In this document: in pieces, positions 45,993 through 55,814 of the stretch
How the letters are laid out: each line of letters begins with the position of its first letter
Numbering within the stretch: the first letter of the stretch is position 1
DNA from: Falciphora oryzae
Lineage: Eukaryota; Ascomycota; Sordariomycetes; Magnaporthales; Magnaporthaceae
Direction: 5' to 3'
Length of the DNA stretch: 64,000 nt
NCBI GenBank assembly: GCA_000733355.1
Contig: JNVV01000037.1
Coordinates: 149,767 to 213,766, forward strand
Notes under the pieces: model-generated
Database searches by the model: none
What the model saw: the letters and a program-made list of their open reading frames with translations, nothing else
What the model was told of the DNA's origin: nothing
Translations under genes and position numbers: made by a program

Positions 45993-47235
45993 TTACTTGG
46001 TCTTGACCAGCGGCACGATCTCGGTACCGAACACGCGGTCCCAGAAGCGGCTGGTGACGCCAAAGCCGTTCTCGTAGTCGAGGAAGTGGTGCTCGAGGTG
46101 GTACTTCTTGAGCTCCTTGTACCACAGAGGCAGGTTGCGGTGGTGGAGGAAGTAGTGCGTGAGGTCGTAGCATATGTAGCCGAAGATGCCACCGCAGTAG
46201 ATGGACGTGGCGACGTGCCAGACTGGGAAGAGGGTGTGCGCCAGCTTCCAGAACGGGGTTGCCAGCACCGCAAAGAGCGCTGGTGGCATCACGAGTCGGT
46301 ACTTGTCCATTGGGAGGTAGTGATGCACGCCGTGCAGAAGGAAATGCGTTGTGATGGCAAAGCGGTTGTCAGGGAGGTAGCTGGATTGCAGGGCGGCGGG
46401 TGTGTTAGTTATCTCTCACAGCGCTCAGACATTGCTCAAGCTGTTGAGAAGAAAGGGGAAGAACGTACTAGTCAAGATGGAACAGGAACCGATGAAGGAC
46501 GTATTCGATAATCGTCCAGAGGCCGAGGCCGCTTAGGAAGAGGGCAACTTGGGACAGTCCGTTCTCGAAGCCCGGGTTGGCGAGGTAAAGGCCGTAGCCG
46601 ACAGGCGGCAACCACACCATCGGGACGACCCACCAGGGCGTCAGACTCAGGGGCTCAAGGAAGTTGCCAAAGATGGGCGCCGAAGCGCCGCCCTTGTAAT
46701 GCCTTGGCCTGTGAACCTGATCCAGATAGAAATCCTTGCTGAAGCCGCCGAAGAAAACCTGCAGCAGCAGTGGCTTGTTGAGGTCCAGGAACTTGTGCTT
46801 CTTGTAATCGTCGGTCGAGTCCGTCTCCTTGTTTAGGTCCTCCTCGCACGACATGCCCGTGCGCGGGTGCACCGCCCGCCCCATTGCGTCGAAGAGCTCG
46901 GGCTCGACGCCGGTGGCGGCGCCGTTGGCCTTGGCATTGGCCTTTCCGTTCGCTGCCGATCCGTTGCTCTTCTTGCCCGATGCGACGAAGCCGACGAGCG
47001 ACTCTTCTAGGATCTCGTAGGCAGCCTCGGAGTGGCGGTGCGAGTCCTCATCTTTGAGGATGGCGGCGACGTCCTTGCCGCCGTACTCGAGGACCAGATC
47101 CGCGCCTCCCGGGTGGGACTCGAGAAAGTCGGTCACGTCGTAGACGTTCTGGCCGAGGATAACATAGCAGGACTTGCTGGTGTTATGCGACTCGACTTCG
47201 GCTAGGGTGAAGGTCGGAAGTGTGCGGGAAGGCAT
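45993..47235 (-). CDS. scs7: Scs7, sphingolipid/ceramide fatty-acid alpha-hydroxylase
   Basis: This ER membrane di-iron enzyme 2-hydroxylates the very-long-chain fatty acid of ceramides. Exon 1 is 47235-46469 and exon 2 is 46380-45993; the 88 bp intron has GTACGT and CCAG ends. The product is 384 residues. An N-terminal cytochrome b5 domain (about 5-85) has the heme ligands His41 (ESHPGG) and His68 (HRHSEAA), the electron donor fused to the hydroxylase. After a Lys/Ala/Asn linker, the fatty-acid hydroxylase domain carries the histidine clusters EYVLHRFLFHLD, FLLHGVHHYLPMD, DLTHYFLHH and KKYHLEHHFLDYENGFGV, with membrane segments between them. Length and motif order match Scs7/FA2H. The start gives MPSRTLPTFTLAEVESH, the expected cytochrome b5 entry. 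The gene is divergent from het-C across 1.4 kb. Confidence 0.95.
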
Positions 47236-48665
47236 CTTGGGTGGTGGCCTCGATGGCGGTCTGGTGGTGTCGTCGGACCTGTCGGATCTGTCGGCGTTTT
47301 TCAGTGTCTTGCGGCCCGCAGCAGAGCGAACTACAACCAGCCAATGCCCGAGCAGGGCCAGAAGGAGATGAAGGAAATGAAGAGCCAAAGCAATACAAGG
47401 GACAGTTTGAAAAGAAAAAGCGATGCGCAGTAGGCCTAGGGCAGGCTAGAAATAAACAACCAGCAAAAAGAGGAGGGACAACACTCTACGAGACGGCAAT
47501 CATAGGGATTTTTTTTCCTGCCCACCTTTCAAGCGGGCAATAGGGGCGACTTCACGGTGTTTGCGATGGGGACGCGAAATGAGCATTCGCCGCGAAAACG
47601 GTCGAGGGTGGCGTTATCCTGCCCGATAAGTGGCCCGATAAGTGACGCACCAAGTACACCCCTGTCTAGCGTCGCATGATCGACTTTCACCGCTGGGGAT
47701 TCTTCGGCAGAGCGGGAGATGAACGGGCCCGGCGGAGTGGTGGAAAGCCCAACGATATTTCCATCTGATTATTCTCATCGCGGACTTGGCCATGGAAGAG
47801 CTGCACTAATTTAACTCTAAAGGTTAGGTTTCTGTATGCACATATGGTGCTTGCAGATGTTGCATTGGGCGTGGGCTGGTAACGGCCTCACATGCATCAT
47901 TGGGACTTGAACCTGCCAGAGACAATATGGATTGGCATCATTGGGACTTGAGGCAGGAAAATTATCGGGATTTATGTTCAACGTGGGCAAGGGATTCCTT
48001 GACTGGCACAGACAGCCAAAGCAATTCTTTGACATGCTGCCACCCAACGGGAGCGGATGCGCGCGCAAACAGACACGGTCAACCCTTCTGGCGTCACCTC
48101 CTGCCCACCAGTTCGGTTGACGCAATGTGGCGGGGGCGGCTGGCGTGCAGGGCTGCCGCATTCCAAGATAAGCCACCTAGGCCATCTCAGGCTGGTGCGT
48201 CTCGTTACTGCAGTAGGAGAGACAGCTGACGACGGCTGTTGGGCTGCCTCCGACTTGCCACTTTTCCCAACCCATTCTTCGAGAAATAGCGGTGGAGTGT
48301 AAATTGTATCCGGATTGCCAGCTTCCTTCCCTCGTGCTGTTTCGTTTCTTCACTCCCGAGCTTCTTGCCTGCACTGAGTGGAACCCCACCTCCCGTGATC
48401 GCAAAAGGCGCCGCTCAGACGTCATCCACCAGGAACGCTCAATTCGAAGCTTTCTCGCCCTCCACAAGGCGGGGACCCCCTCCTTGGCTGGCACCTCGAT
48501 TGTCTCCCAACGCGACTCTGGGAGACACTTTGTCTCGGGCCACGTTCGCGAGCTCATTCCATCACTCGCCCCTTGAAGTCTCTCTCTTTTATTGCCCAAC
48601 AACACTCCGCATCCTCTTAGCTATAGCGTTCCTCGGACAACATTTCCAGGCTCGTCTGTCGCGCA
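47236..48665. promoter_or_regulatory. Shared region between divergent SCS7 and het-C
   Basis: These 1.43 kb contain both promoters. A near-direct repeat, CATCATTGGGACTTGA, occurs twice around 47895-47952. The stretch before 48665 is C/T-rich and likely het-C leader. No gene seen. Confidence 0.4.
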
Positions 48666-51347
48666 ATGGGGCCGGCCTTCCAAGTCCAATGGGGCACCGT
48701 GCTCCTTGTTCTGGGCATCATGCTCATCGTGATGCCCGACAAGGTCGCAGCGTTCGGTGCCGGAAACATCCCTTCCATCGCGCAGGTTGAGGGCCACAAC
48801 TGGCGACACGGAGGTACCTGCTCCCATGCACACCGTCCTCACTAGCCCATCGCTGGCTCGTTTGCCAATCCATGGACGGCCAACTGACAAGAAGTCTCAC
48901 TTAGATATCGAGGACATGCTTTCGGCACTGATCTTCCTCAAGGGCAAAAAATGGAAAACGAGGGAGATCTCGCGCGTTTACTACGGCAACTGGCTGCGCG
49001 ACTACTCGCAGGCTGTCGACGTCGGTACCCTTAAAGGCGTCAACGCCGCCACGATCCGCATCCTCGTCTGGGTTCTGTCCTTCCTGTCCTTCGGCTACGC
49101 GACTGAGGAGTACGAGACCACCGAGGAGCGTCTAGGCGTCTACCGTCCCGAGGAGCACATCGACAACCCCCTGGGCTATGCCGACAACCTCGACGCACGC
49201 AAGTTCGACCCTCGCCTGCGGGGCCCCGTCGACCCCCGTGAGCTCGAGATCGACCCGCGCACCGGCATGAAGAACTACATCACCAACGAGGGCGGCGGTT
49301 GGGCAACCAGCGCCGGCTACCTCCGCTGGAGCTTCGCGCGCAGCATCCACTTTGGTCGTGTCTACACGAGCGGCGCGCGGTCTGGCCGCGACGAGGACCT
49401 TTGCGAGGCCCTGAGGTGCCTGGGCCAGGCCCTGCACTGCATGGAGGACTTCCCTGCGCACTCCAACTACACGGAGCTGGCCCTGCGGGAGCTGGGTCAT
49501 ACCGACGTGTTCCCCCACTGCGGTACCCAGACCGAGATCAACCTCAACGGCCGGAGGGTGTATCCTCTTGTGACTGGGACCTTTGGTGCTGTCGACTTTC
49601 TGCACTCCGTGATTGGGTAGGTATTCTCGACTGTTTGCAAGTGGTGCATATCGTGACTGTGTACCCAAGCTGACATGACGGATTCCAGGGAGGCAACCGA
49701 CCACTTTACCCAGTCCGAGGTCGACGAGATGAACGTGGCGCTGCAGAATGCACAACAGTTGACCAAGTCAGGCGGTGGCGGCCCGGGCGGGTCCACTGAC
49801 CGCGGCCTCTTCGGTCCATCGGGCGGCGGCGGCGGAGGCGGTTTTATCTCGCTTATTTCCCAGCTTCCCCAGGTTGGCGACGGATTCGCCGCCGAAGCCC
49901 GGAACCTGCAGGCCGCATCGGCGGCCCAGGAGAAGGAGAACCTCAGCCGGGACTCCAACAACCCCAACCACGTGCCCGGCATGAGCGAGAACTTCGATCC
50001 CGTCAAGACGGCAGGGAAGATATACCCTATCCTCCTTTTCCGTGACAAGATCGTGCGGGCTATCAGCAACACCATCTCCAAGATCCCTGGGCTGGAGAAG
50101 CTGCTGGAGCACATTGGCGAGACCCTAACTGCCTTCATCATGGGACTGCTGGCGCCCTACGTCCGGCCCATCATCAATCAGGTGTCTAAAGTGCTCAAGG
50201 ATGGCTCCTCGGGTGTCATCACCGCCAGTGCAAACTCGCAGCTTGAGCCTTGGAAGGACCCCACGTGCTCCAACCCGACGCACTCCATGCTGGTAGGTGA
50301 CCTGTGCTCCCTGTTTCGCTCTCTAGACTCGGATCTCGGTAGACCCAGCCGCTTACTCTATGTCTGCCTTTAGAGCAAGGACCATTTCACCAATGTCCTC
50401 AATTCCTGCGCTGGTCGTGTTGCGTCGACGATCCTGCAATACGTCGTCCCGTAAGCTCTCCCCTGCGGCTCTTTACAAGCAAACTGAACGACAACTGACA
50501 TCGTGATTCGCATGTAAGGCGTGTCGTCTTCGCCTGGGAGAACCCCAATGTGCCGGTAGATGAGATTTGCAATGATGTCCTCAGGGCTTTCCATCATCCT
50601 GCCGCGCGAAACGAGCAGATCGAAATTCAGAAGCAGATGTTTGAGACCGTCCGGATTTGGTTTAACGAGTGGTCTCACAGGCATGAGATCAACCGCCTGC
50701 TATCCTCCGAGGCCGTTAAGGCGGGCCGCAACCACATCCTTGCCAATGGTCAGCAGGCCAAATCTCTCGACCGTGCCCATAATCATGGCGGTGGCGGCTT
50801 CCCAACGGCTGCCCTCGCCGAGATGGGTGGCCACGGCAGGGTATCGGGCTCGCTGTGGTCGCAGGTCAAAACACGCGACATGAACGCCATGGGTACGGGC
50901 CCGCAAGAGACGCCCCAGCCTCAGCAACAGCCCCCGCCGCAACCTCAGTATAGCCAAGGCCCTTCGTCCGGATACGGCTACAGCCAGGGCGGCCAGCCGC
51001 CTGCTCCATCGCCCAGCTACGGCGGCTATGGCCAGCAGCCCCCGCCGCCACAGCAGCCGCCTCCGCACCAGGGAGGCTATGCTCCGCAGCCGTATGGGCA
51101 GCACCCGCCTCCGCACATGCAACCGCATCACCACCAGCCGCCACCGCCGCACCAGGCGTACCCGCCGGCCCAGCACCACCAGCCTCCCCAGCAACCCGTG
51201 TACTACCAGCAGCCGCCGCCTCCGCAGCCTTATGGCCAGCCAATGTACGGCCAGCCTCCGTATCAGCAACAACAGCCGCCTTACCAACAACAACCCCCTC
51301 CTGGACAACCGGGCGGGTGGTCGGGATACCCTGGCCAGTATCGCTAG
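48666..51347 (+). CDS. het-c: Het-C family protein
   Basis: Five exons, 48666-48813, 48905-49616, 49689-50292, 50374-50450 and 50519-51347 (introns 91, 72, 81 and 68 bp), give 789 residues. An N-terminal signal peptide or anchor (TVLLVLGIMLIVMPDKVAAF) is followed by the highly conserved HET-C core: FGAGNIPSIAQVEGHNWRHG, then IEDMLSALIFLKGKKW, NWLRDYSQAVDVGTLK, CLGQALHCMEDFPAHSNYTE and LRELGHTDVFPHCGTQT. A Gly-rich stretch (about residues 307-340) follows the first 290 residues. The last 190 residues are rich in Pro, Gln, Tyr, Gly and His. In Neurospora, het-c is a heterokaryon-incompatibility locus whose allelic specificity lies in a short indel-polymorphic segment and which acts with the neighbouring HET-domain gene pin-c. 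Here the neighbours are SCS7 and a PP2C gene, so an incompatibility role cannot be inferred. The secretory-pathway location is inferred. Confidence 0.95.
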
Positions 51348-52445
51348 GTGCATCCTGGCGGCGAAGTTAATTCTGATCAGAACCACGGAGCTGCTTATCT
51401 TTATCACAACGCAAGTTATTTATACTAGTACCTGGGTGCTGGAAATTCTGATCAGGATCTGCATGCTGCTTATTGCCGTCAGTATCTGGCGGCTGGACAT
51501 GATGATAAGAACGCATTTGCGCATCAATTCGAGTTCGTGGAGCGGCTATTGCTAGACATGCGGGGGAAGGTGGTCGAGGAGGATCGTTCCTGGCTGAAAT
51601 AGTGGACGTGGCCGGGAACCGGAGCCTAAGGATGATACCTCTAAATGAATGTTCGGTGATGGTAAAAATATCATTTTTTGGTAGACAGGATTGGAACGGT
51701 GATAGGCAGCGTGGTAGGTTCAGGGGTGGTTCGAGGAGCGGTAACCTGATGGACAGCGAAACGGCGGCGGCTTGTAATGGCGTCCTGAGGATATGGACCT
51801 CGTTCTTTGGAATTAGCTAGGCTTTAGAAGTCCTCTTTGCTGCTTCATATGTGCCTATGAATATTCTAAAGCCAGCCTCGGGCATGTTCGTGGCTTCGTG
51901 TTTAAGCGAGCAGCCAACGAAGCCCTGATTCTCCTATCGTGAGAACCAGGTAGTACTTGTTGGGCTTCCTTCTATGTAGATATGAAGATAAGGCTCGCGG
52001 GCACTCTAAACAAACGACGGCACAAGTCACAGGGTAGAACCTCCGGGTTTAGCTGGTGTCTAGGCTTTGCCCTCTGTTCTTTCCGAGGATCTCATAAACA
52101 AGGCGCGGGAAGGAACATGTCGCGAAGTACAGCGGAAAAGAACGAGATTGCGAGAAGAACAAAGTCCATGCTAGATCTATCGAATCTATCTTTGCTAGTA
52201 AATCTCAGAGAAAAGAAACAAGAACGGCAGGTTCCCATGACGCCGGGCCGCTATTTTGCAGTGAAGTGTGCATGCATGACTGGACAGGAAGCTATGACAA
52301 AAGAAGGGAACCAAGACGAAAAAGCGGAGTGCGAGAAAGACAGGAAACGCAGATTAAAAAAAAAAAAAAAAAAAAGCGCAGAATTAGAAGAGTGTGTGAA
52401 CCACAACCCGGCTCAACACAGTTGCCCTCTCTTTCCTCTTCCTCA
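51348..52445. other. Intergenic region between convergent het-C and PP2C genes
   Basis: This 1.1 kb stretch contains both 3' UTRs and a 20-nt poly(A) tract at 52356-52375. Around 51375-51480 a fragment close to TTCTGATCAG recurs (TTCTGATCAGAACCAC and TTCTGATCAGGATC). No gene seen; the long plus-strand frame crossing it is antisense to the PP2C gene. Confidence 0.4.
52356..52375. repeat. Poly(A) tract, 20 nt
   Basis: An uninterrupted A run 70 bp beyond the PP2C stop codon (U in that gene's transcript). Confidence 0.95.
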
Positions 52446-54473
52446 TCATCTCCTCCCCCGCCTGGGGTCCTGCGCCTCGGCCCTGCGCACGTCGCGTATC
52501 TCCTTTGTGCCGAGGCTGCCGACGCCGCCCTCGCTGCGGCGCTCCCAGCCGCCGAGGCGGACGACCAGGCAGGTGGCGTTGTCCCCGTCGCTCGAGACCT
52601 CGGTCGCGTACTCCACCACATCGCGGGCCCCCTGCTCGGGCGTGCGGGCCTCTTTGACCACGTCGACGATCTCCTGGTCCGACAGGGTTCCCGAGACGCC
52701 GTCACTAGCTAAAACCAAAAAGCTGTACTCGGCCGGGCCCAGGTCTGTGCGGCACAGCTCGGGCTCGGCTGAGACGCCGAGGCGCTTCGAGGTCAGGTCT
52801 CCAAAGGCGCGCGAGTTGGCCAGTCCCGCGAGGCGCTCCTCGCCGAAGGAATCCGTGGCGAGCGAACCCCCCGCCGCGAAGAAGCGGCGCAGGCGGCGGG
52901 CCTCGAGCGGGCTGGAGGGGTGGTGGTCGTTGCTGAGCGGGCGGGCGAGCCCCGTGGCCGTCTCGCAGAGCAGGGCGCGCGAGTCGCCGACGTGGGCGAC
53001 GAGCAGGGTGCTGTGGGCGGACGGGTGCCAGAAGGGCTGCGGGGTAGGGGTGGACACGAGGGCGACGGTGGCGGTCGAGCCGCCCTTGAAGCGCGAGGGG
53101 CCGCCGATGGCGCCGCTGGTTTGGCTGTGGTGGTGCCGGACGTGGGGGGCGCCGAGCACCTCGTCGCGGTTGACGGGGAAGTCGGCCACGTGCGGGTCGT
53201 CCGGGTCCGGCTTGCGGGCCTGGGCGGTGACGAAGTCGAGGTCGGCGCGCAGGAAGGCGTACGTCAGCACAGACTCGATGGTCACGGGCGGCATGTCCGC
53301 TATCGTGTCGGGGGATGACGGGTCCGACGTGGATTCGACCGAGGTCGTCCGGGTGAGGCTGAAGTGGGGTGGCTTGAAGCGGCGGAAGTAGCCGCCGACT
53401 GTGTCCTTGTATTCGGCCAACAGCTCACGCTCGAGGTGCAATGCGGCGGGAACGTCAGCGGCCACAGGCTCGGGGCCGTCGCTGCTGATCCTCTTGCCCT
53501 CGGGGTTGTCGTCTTTTACGATGGCCTGGACCTCCTCGGCGCTCTTCATCTCTGGCTGCGGCGGCGGCGGGGAAGATCCGCCGATACCGTGGCTGCCGGG
53601 CTTGTGAGGCCCGCGGCGCAAGCTGCTTCCGAGCCCGAACTGGACGGCTGCCTCCTCGATGTAGCCATGGAGCTCGTCGCGCAGGAAGGCGGAGCACTCG
53701 GTGCCGCCGTGGCCGTCGAACACGCCAAAGTAGAATATCTGCGGGTCTCCGCTGGCGCTGTCGGCGACGCTCCCCTCGCCGGAGCTGGCGTTGTCGCTGC
53801 TGGAGGCCGAGGAGGAGGAGGAGGAGGAGGAGGACCTCCTGGAGCGCGACAGGCTGACGGGGGCGCGGCGGGCGAAGGCGGGCAGGTCTATGGTGCCGGC
53901 CTGGTTCTCGTCCTCGTTGTACGCGCGGGTGCCGCGCGAGTTGTAGGCGCCAAAGTGGTGCTTGGCGCTGCGGAGGGGGATGCGGACGACGGTCAGGTCG
54001 CGCGACGGCAGGTTCCGGGGCACGGGCGGACTCGCCGCGGGGAGGCTCCGGGAGCCCGGGTCCGGGGTGTGGGGCGTCGAGGCGCTCCGGGGGAGCTTGT
54101 GGTGCGGGCCCGAGCCGAGGCGCGGGTCCGGGTGCAGCGACGACGAGGGCAGGTGCGTGACGAAGTAGTTGTGGAAGCAGCGCCGCTGGGACGACGGGTC
54201 GCTCTCGGAGGCGGCGAGGGGGTGGTCGTGGCGGCATACTCCGTTGCTGCTGGGGGAGTGAGGCTGGTTCTGGCCCGAGGGAACGCGTCGGGGTGCTCGG
54301 TAGCTCCTGGAATGGCGCCCCGCCAGACGAGAGTGCGAGGCCGAGTGGACAAGCGTGGCGATGAAGCCCATAAAGGCGCTAAGGGTGTCGGGGCTGGCGG
54401 AGCGGACGTGTGTCGGCCGCGGCCGGGTTCTTGGGGCCCAGCGAGGCATTCCAGCTAGCGCGCGAGGCGCCAT
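52446..54473 (-). CDS. PP2C-type protein phosphatase, Ptc6-like
   Basis: This is a single-exon Mg/Mn-dependent Ser/Thr phosphatase of 675 residues. The N-terminus is Arg/Ser/Pro-rich with few acidic residues, compatible with mitochondrial targeting. PP2C motifs run in order: FGAYNSRGTRAYNEDENQAG (about residues 172-191), FYFGVFDGHGGTECSAFL (about 245-262), STLLVAHVGDSRALLC (about 487-502, second metal region), GLANSRAFGDLTSKR, VLASDGVSGTLSDQE (about 587) and SSDGDNATCLVVRL (about 628, last metal Asp). Long insertions split the core: a Ser tract (minus-strand TCC repeat at 53833-53809) and a large stretch between residues 265 and 470. Insertions of this kind and the RGTRAYNEDE box resemble yeast Ptc6/Aup1, a mitochondrial phosphatase tied to mitophagy and pyruvate dehydrogenase. 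I give that relationship as likely, not certain. Confidence 0.85.
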   Translation of the reverse strand: MAPRALAGMPRWAPRTRPRPTHVRSASPDTLSAFMGFIATLVHSASHSRLAGRHSRSYRAPRRVPSGQNQPHSPSSNGVCRHDHPLAASESDPSSQRRCFHNYFVTHLPSSSLHPDPRLGSGPHHKLPRSASTPHTPDPGSRSLPAASPPVPRNLPSRDLTVVRIPLRSAKHHFGAYNSRGTRAYNEDENQAGTIDLPAFARRAPVSLSRSRRSSSSSSSSSASSSDNASSGEGSVADSASGDPQIFYFGVFDGHGGTECSAFLRDELHGYIEEAAVQFGLGSSLRRGPHKPGSHGIGGSSPPPPQPEMKSAEEVQAIVKDDNPEGKRISSDGPEPVAADVPAALHLERELLAEYKDTVGGYFRRFKPPHFSLTRTTSVESTSDPSSPDTIADMPPVTIESVLTYAFLRADLDFVTAQARKPDPDDPHVADFPVNRDEVLGAPHVRHHHSQTSGAIGGPSRFKGGSTATVALVSTPTPQPFWHPSAHSTLLVAHVGDSRALLCETATGLARPLSNDHHPSSPLEARRLRRFFAAGGSLATDSFGEERLAGLANSRAFGDLTSKRLGVSAEPELCRTDLGPAEYSFLVLASDGVSGTLSDQEIVDVVKEARTPEQGARDVVEYATEVSSDGDNATCLVVRLGGWERRSEGGVGSLGTKEIRDVRRAEAQDPRRGRR
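53809..53833. repeat. (GAG/AGG)n trinucleotide repeat in the PP2C coding region
   Basis: About eight tandem units encode a poly-Ser run on the minus strand. The repeat is a multiple of three, so copy-number change would preserve the frame. Confidence 0.9.
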
Positions 54474-55325
54474 CCCGGCGTCTCGAAGGTCGTATGAGGG
54501 TTGTGGTGGAGCGTCGAGACAGCAATCTGCGGGGGGCTAGGTAGATCGGCTGGGGATGGGTATGTTGTCTGGTGGGAACGCGAGATGGGATGGATGCGAT
54601 GCGGCGAGGGGAAGCGAATGTTAGTTAGTGTTTGCTCGGCGCTCCCTTCACCAGCATTCGCTCTCCATCGCTTCACAGCGGGTGTTGTGAAACTGCCAGC
54701 TCGGCAAAGCCAATTGATTTGACGATGGCGGACCCGGGATCTTCCTCAATGCACACTGACGTAGCGCAGGGTGGCTCTCGGGGCTTTCCGAGCCTTGCCC
54801 CAGCTTGCATTCCGTTCCGTTGGCTCGGCTGTCCGGCGCTGTCACCACACCAATCTTGAGGCCCAGATTGGGGTTGATCTTGGATTTGGCTGTTTCTCAA
54901 GGCCAAACATAGAATGGATTACATTACGCAGAGTAGCAGCTGAGAAAGAAAGTCTACCGACAGTTTGGGGATGGGCAGCAAACACAATTCCATTGCCCAA
55001 GCCTCGGCCAAAAGTACGTACAGCTTACGTAATACTAAGCCCATTTTCTCCCCTTTTCTTTTTTTGTTACTCAAGACGTGCGTTGGCGTGCTTCTTGTTG
55101 GCGTGCTTCTTGTTGGCGTGATTGGCGCTCCATTTCACGACTGCGAAGGTACCGAAAATGGATGCATTGACATTCCTATAGGGACTCATCAAGTAGAAAA
55201 CAGTTTCCCCAAATCCTTGGACCAGCCTTCGAACCCAACCTTGCCCAGCTCTTCCTATCCAAACACATAATATACAAGACCCAAACGTGCCAAATAAATC
55301 CTCATGCCCAGAAAGAATAAGCCCA
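54474..55325. promoter_or_regulatory. Intergenic region upstream of the PP2C gene, 3' of the GRF-like gene
   Basis: These 852 bp hold no gene. They include a 15-bp tandem repeat at 55084-55120. Confidence 0.4.
55084..55120. repeat. 15-bp tandem repeat, about 2.5 copies
   Basis: The unit TGGCGTGCTTCTTGT occurs twice head to tail and is followed by TGGCGTG. Confidence 0.9.
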
Positions 55326-55814
55326 TCAAACCAGCTTCAGACTAACCAACGCCCTTAAAAGTTCCGGGTCCACCACGGCCAGCTGGACTCCATCCTTATT
55401 CAGATGCGGCTGGTAGAAATCGCAAGTTCCTTGACTGCAAACGTAGTGGACGCCGCCCGGCACGAGGGTGTCGTCCCCGGCGACCTGGCGCTTGCTGGGG
55501 TGCCCGCACCCGTCGCAGGGCGGGTTGCGGTCGTCGTTGCCGCGCTCGTCGTCGAACCGCGCAAACTTTCCGCACGGCGCGCACTTGTAGTACGGCCTCC
55601 CCGCGTTGCCCTTGCGGTTCGAGGACCGGGTGATGAAGCGTTGCGTCTTCCTGCTGCAGTACACGCAGGCGGGCGCCGAGGGGGCCGCCACCGTGGATCG
55701 CGGGATGGCTAGGGCGGTGGACACGGCCTTGGTCTTGGTGGTGACAAGTTGGATCTCCATGTTCTTGGTAGGGGTCCTGGTTGGGGTCGCGGTGGGGCTC
55801 TGTGGGGAGGGCAT
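55326..55814 (-). CDS. Small GRF-like zinc-ribbon protein
   Basis: This is a single-exon protein of 162 residues from the Met at 55814 (MPSPQSPTATPTRTPTKN). A Thr/Pro-rich N-terminus of about 45 residues precedes a Cys-rich module: CVYCSRKTQRFITRSSNRKG, then NAGRPYYKCAPCGKFARFDD, followed by CDGCGHPSKRQV and CSQGTCDFYQP. The GRPYYKC...CGKFxxFDDE core resembles GRF-type zinc fingers, which bind single-stranded nucleic acid in DNA-repair and topoisomerase proteins. The second CxxC pair suggests a further zinc site. Stand-alone proteins of this type are common in filamentous fungi and uncharacterised. The frame is open upstream, but codon bias fades there and an in-frame ATG at 56090 has no conserved sequence behind it. 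Confidence 0.75.
   Translation of the reverse strand: MPSPQSPTATPTRTPTKNMEIQLVTTKTKAVSTALAIPRSTVAAPSAPACVYCSRKTQRFITRSSNRKGNAGRPYYKCAPCGKFARFDDERGNDDRNPPCDGCGHPSKRQVAGDDTLVPGGVHYVCSQGTCDFYQPHLNKDGVQLAVVDPELLRALVSLKLV

Noticed and set aside
51982..53391. Plus-strand frame of 469 codons
   Set aside because: Most of it is antisense to the PP2C coding region, whose strong GC bias keeps opposite frames open. The rest crosses a poly(A) tract. The PP2C frame has all catalytic motifs.
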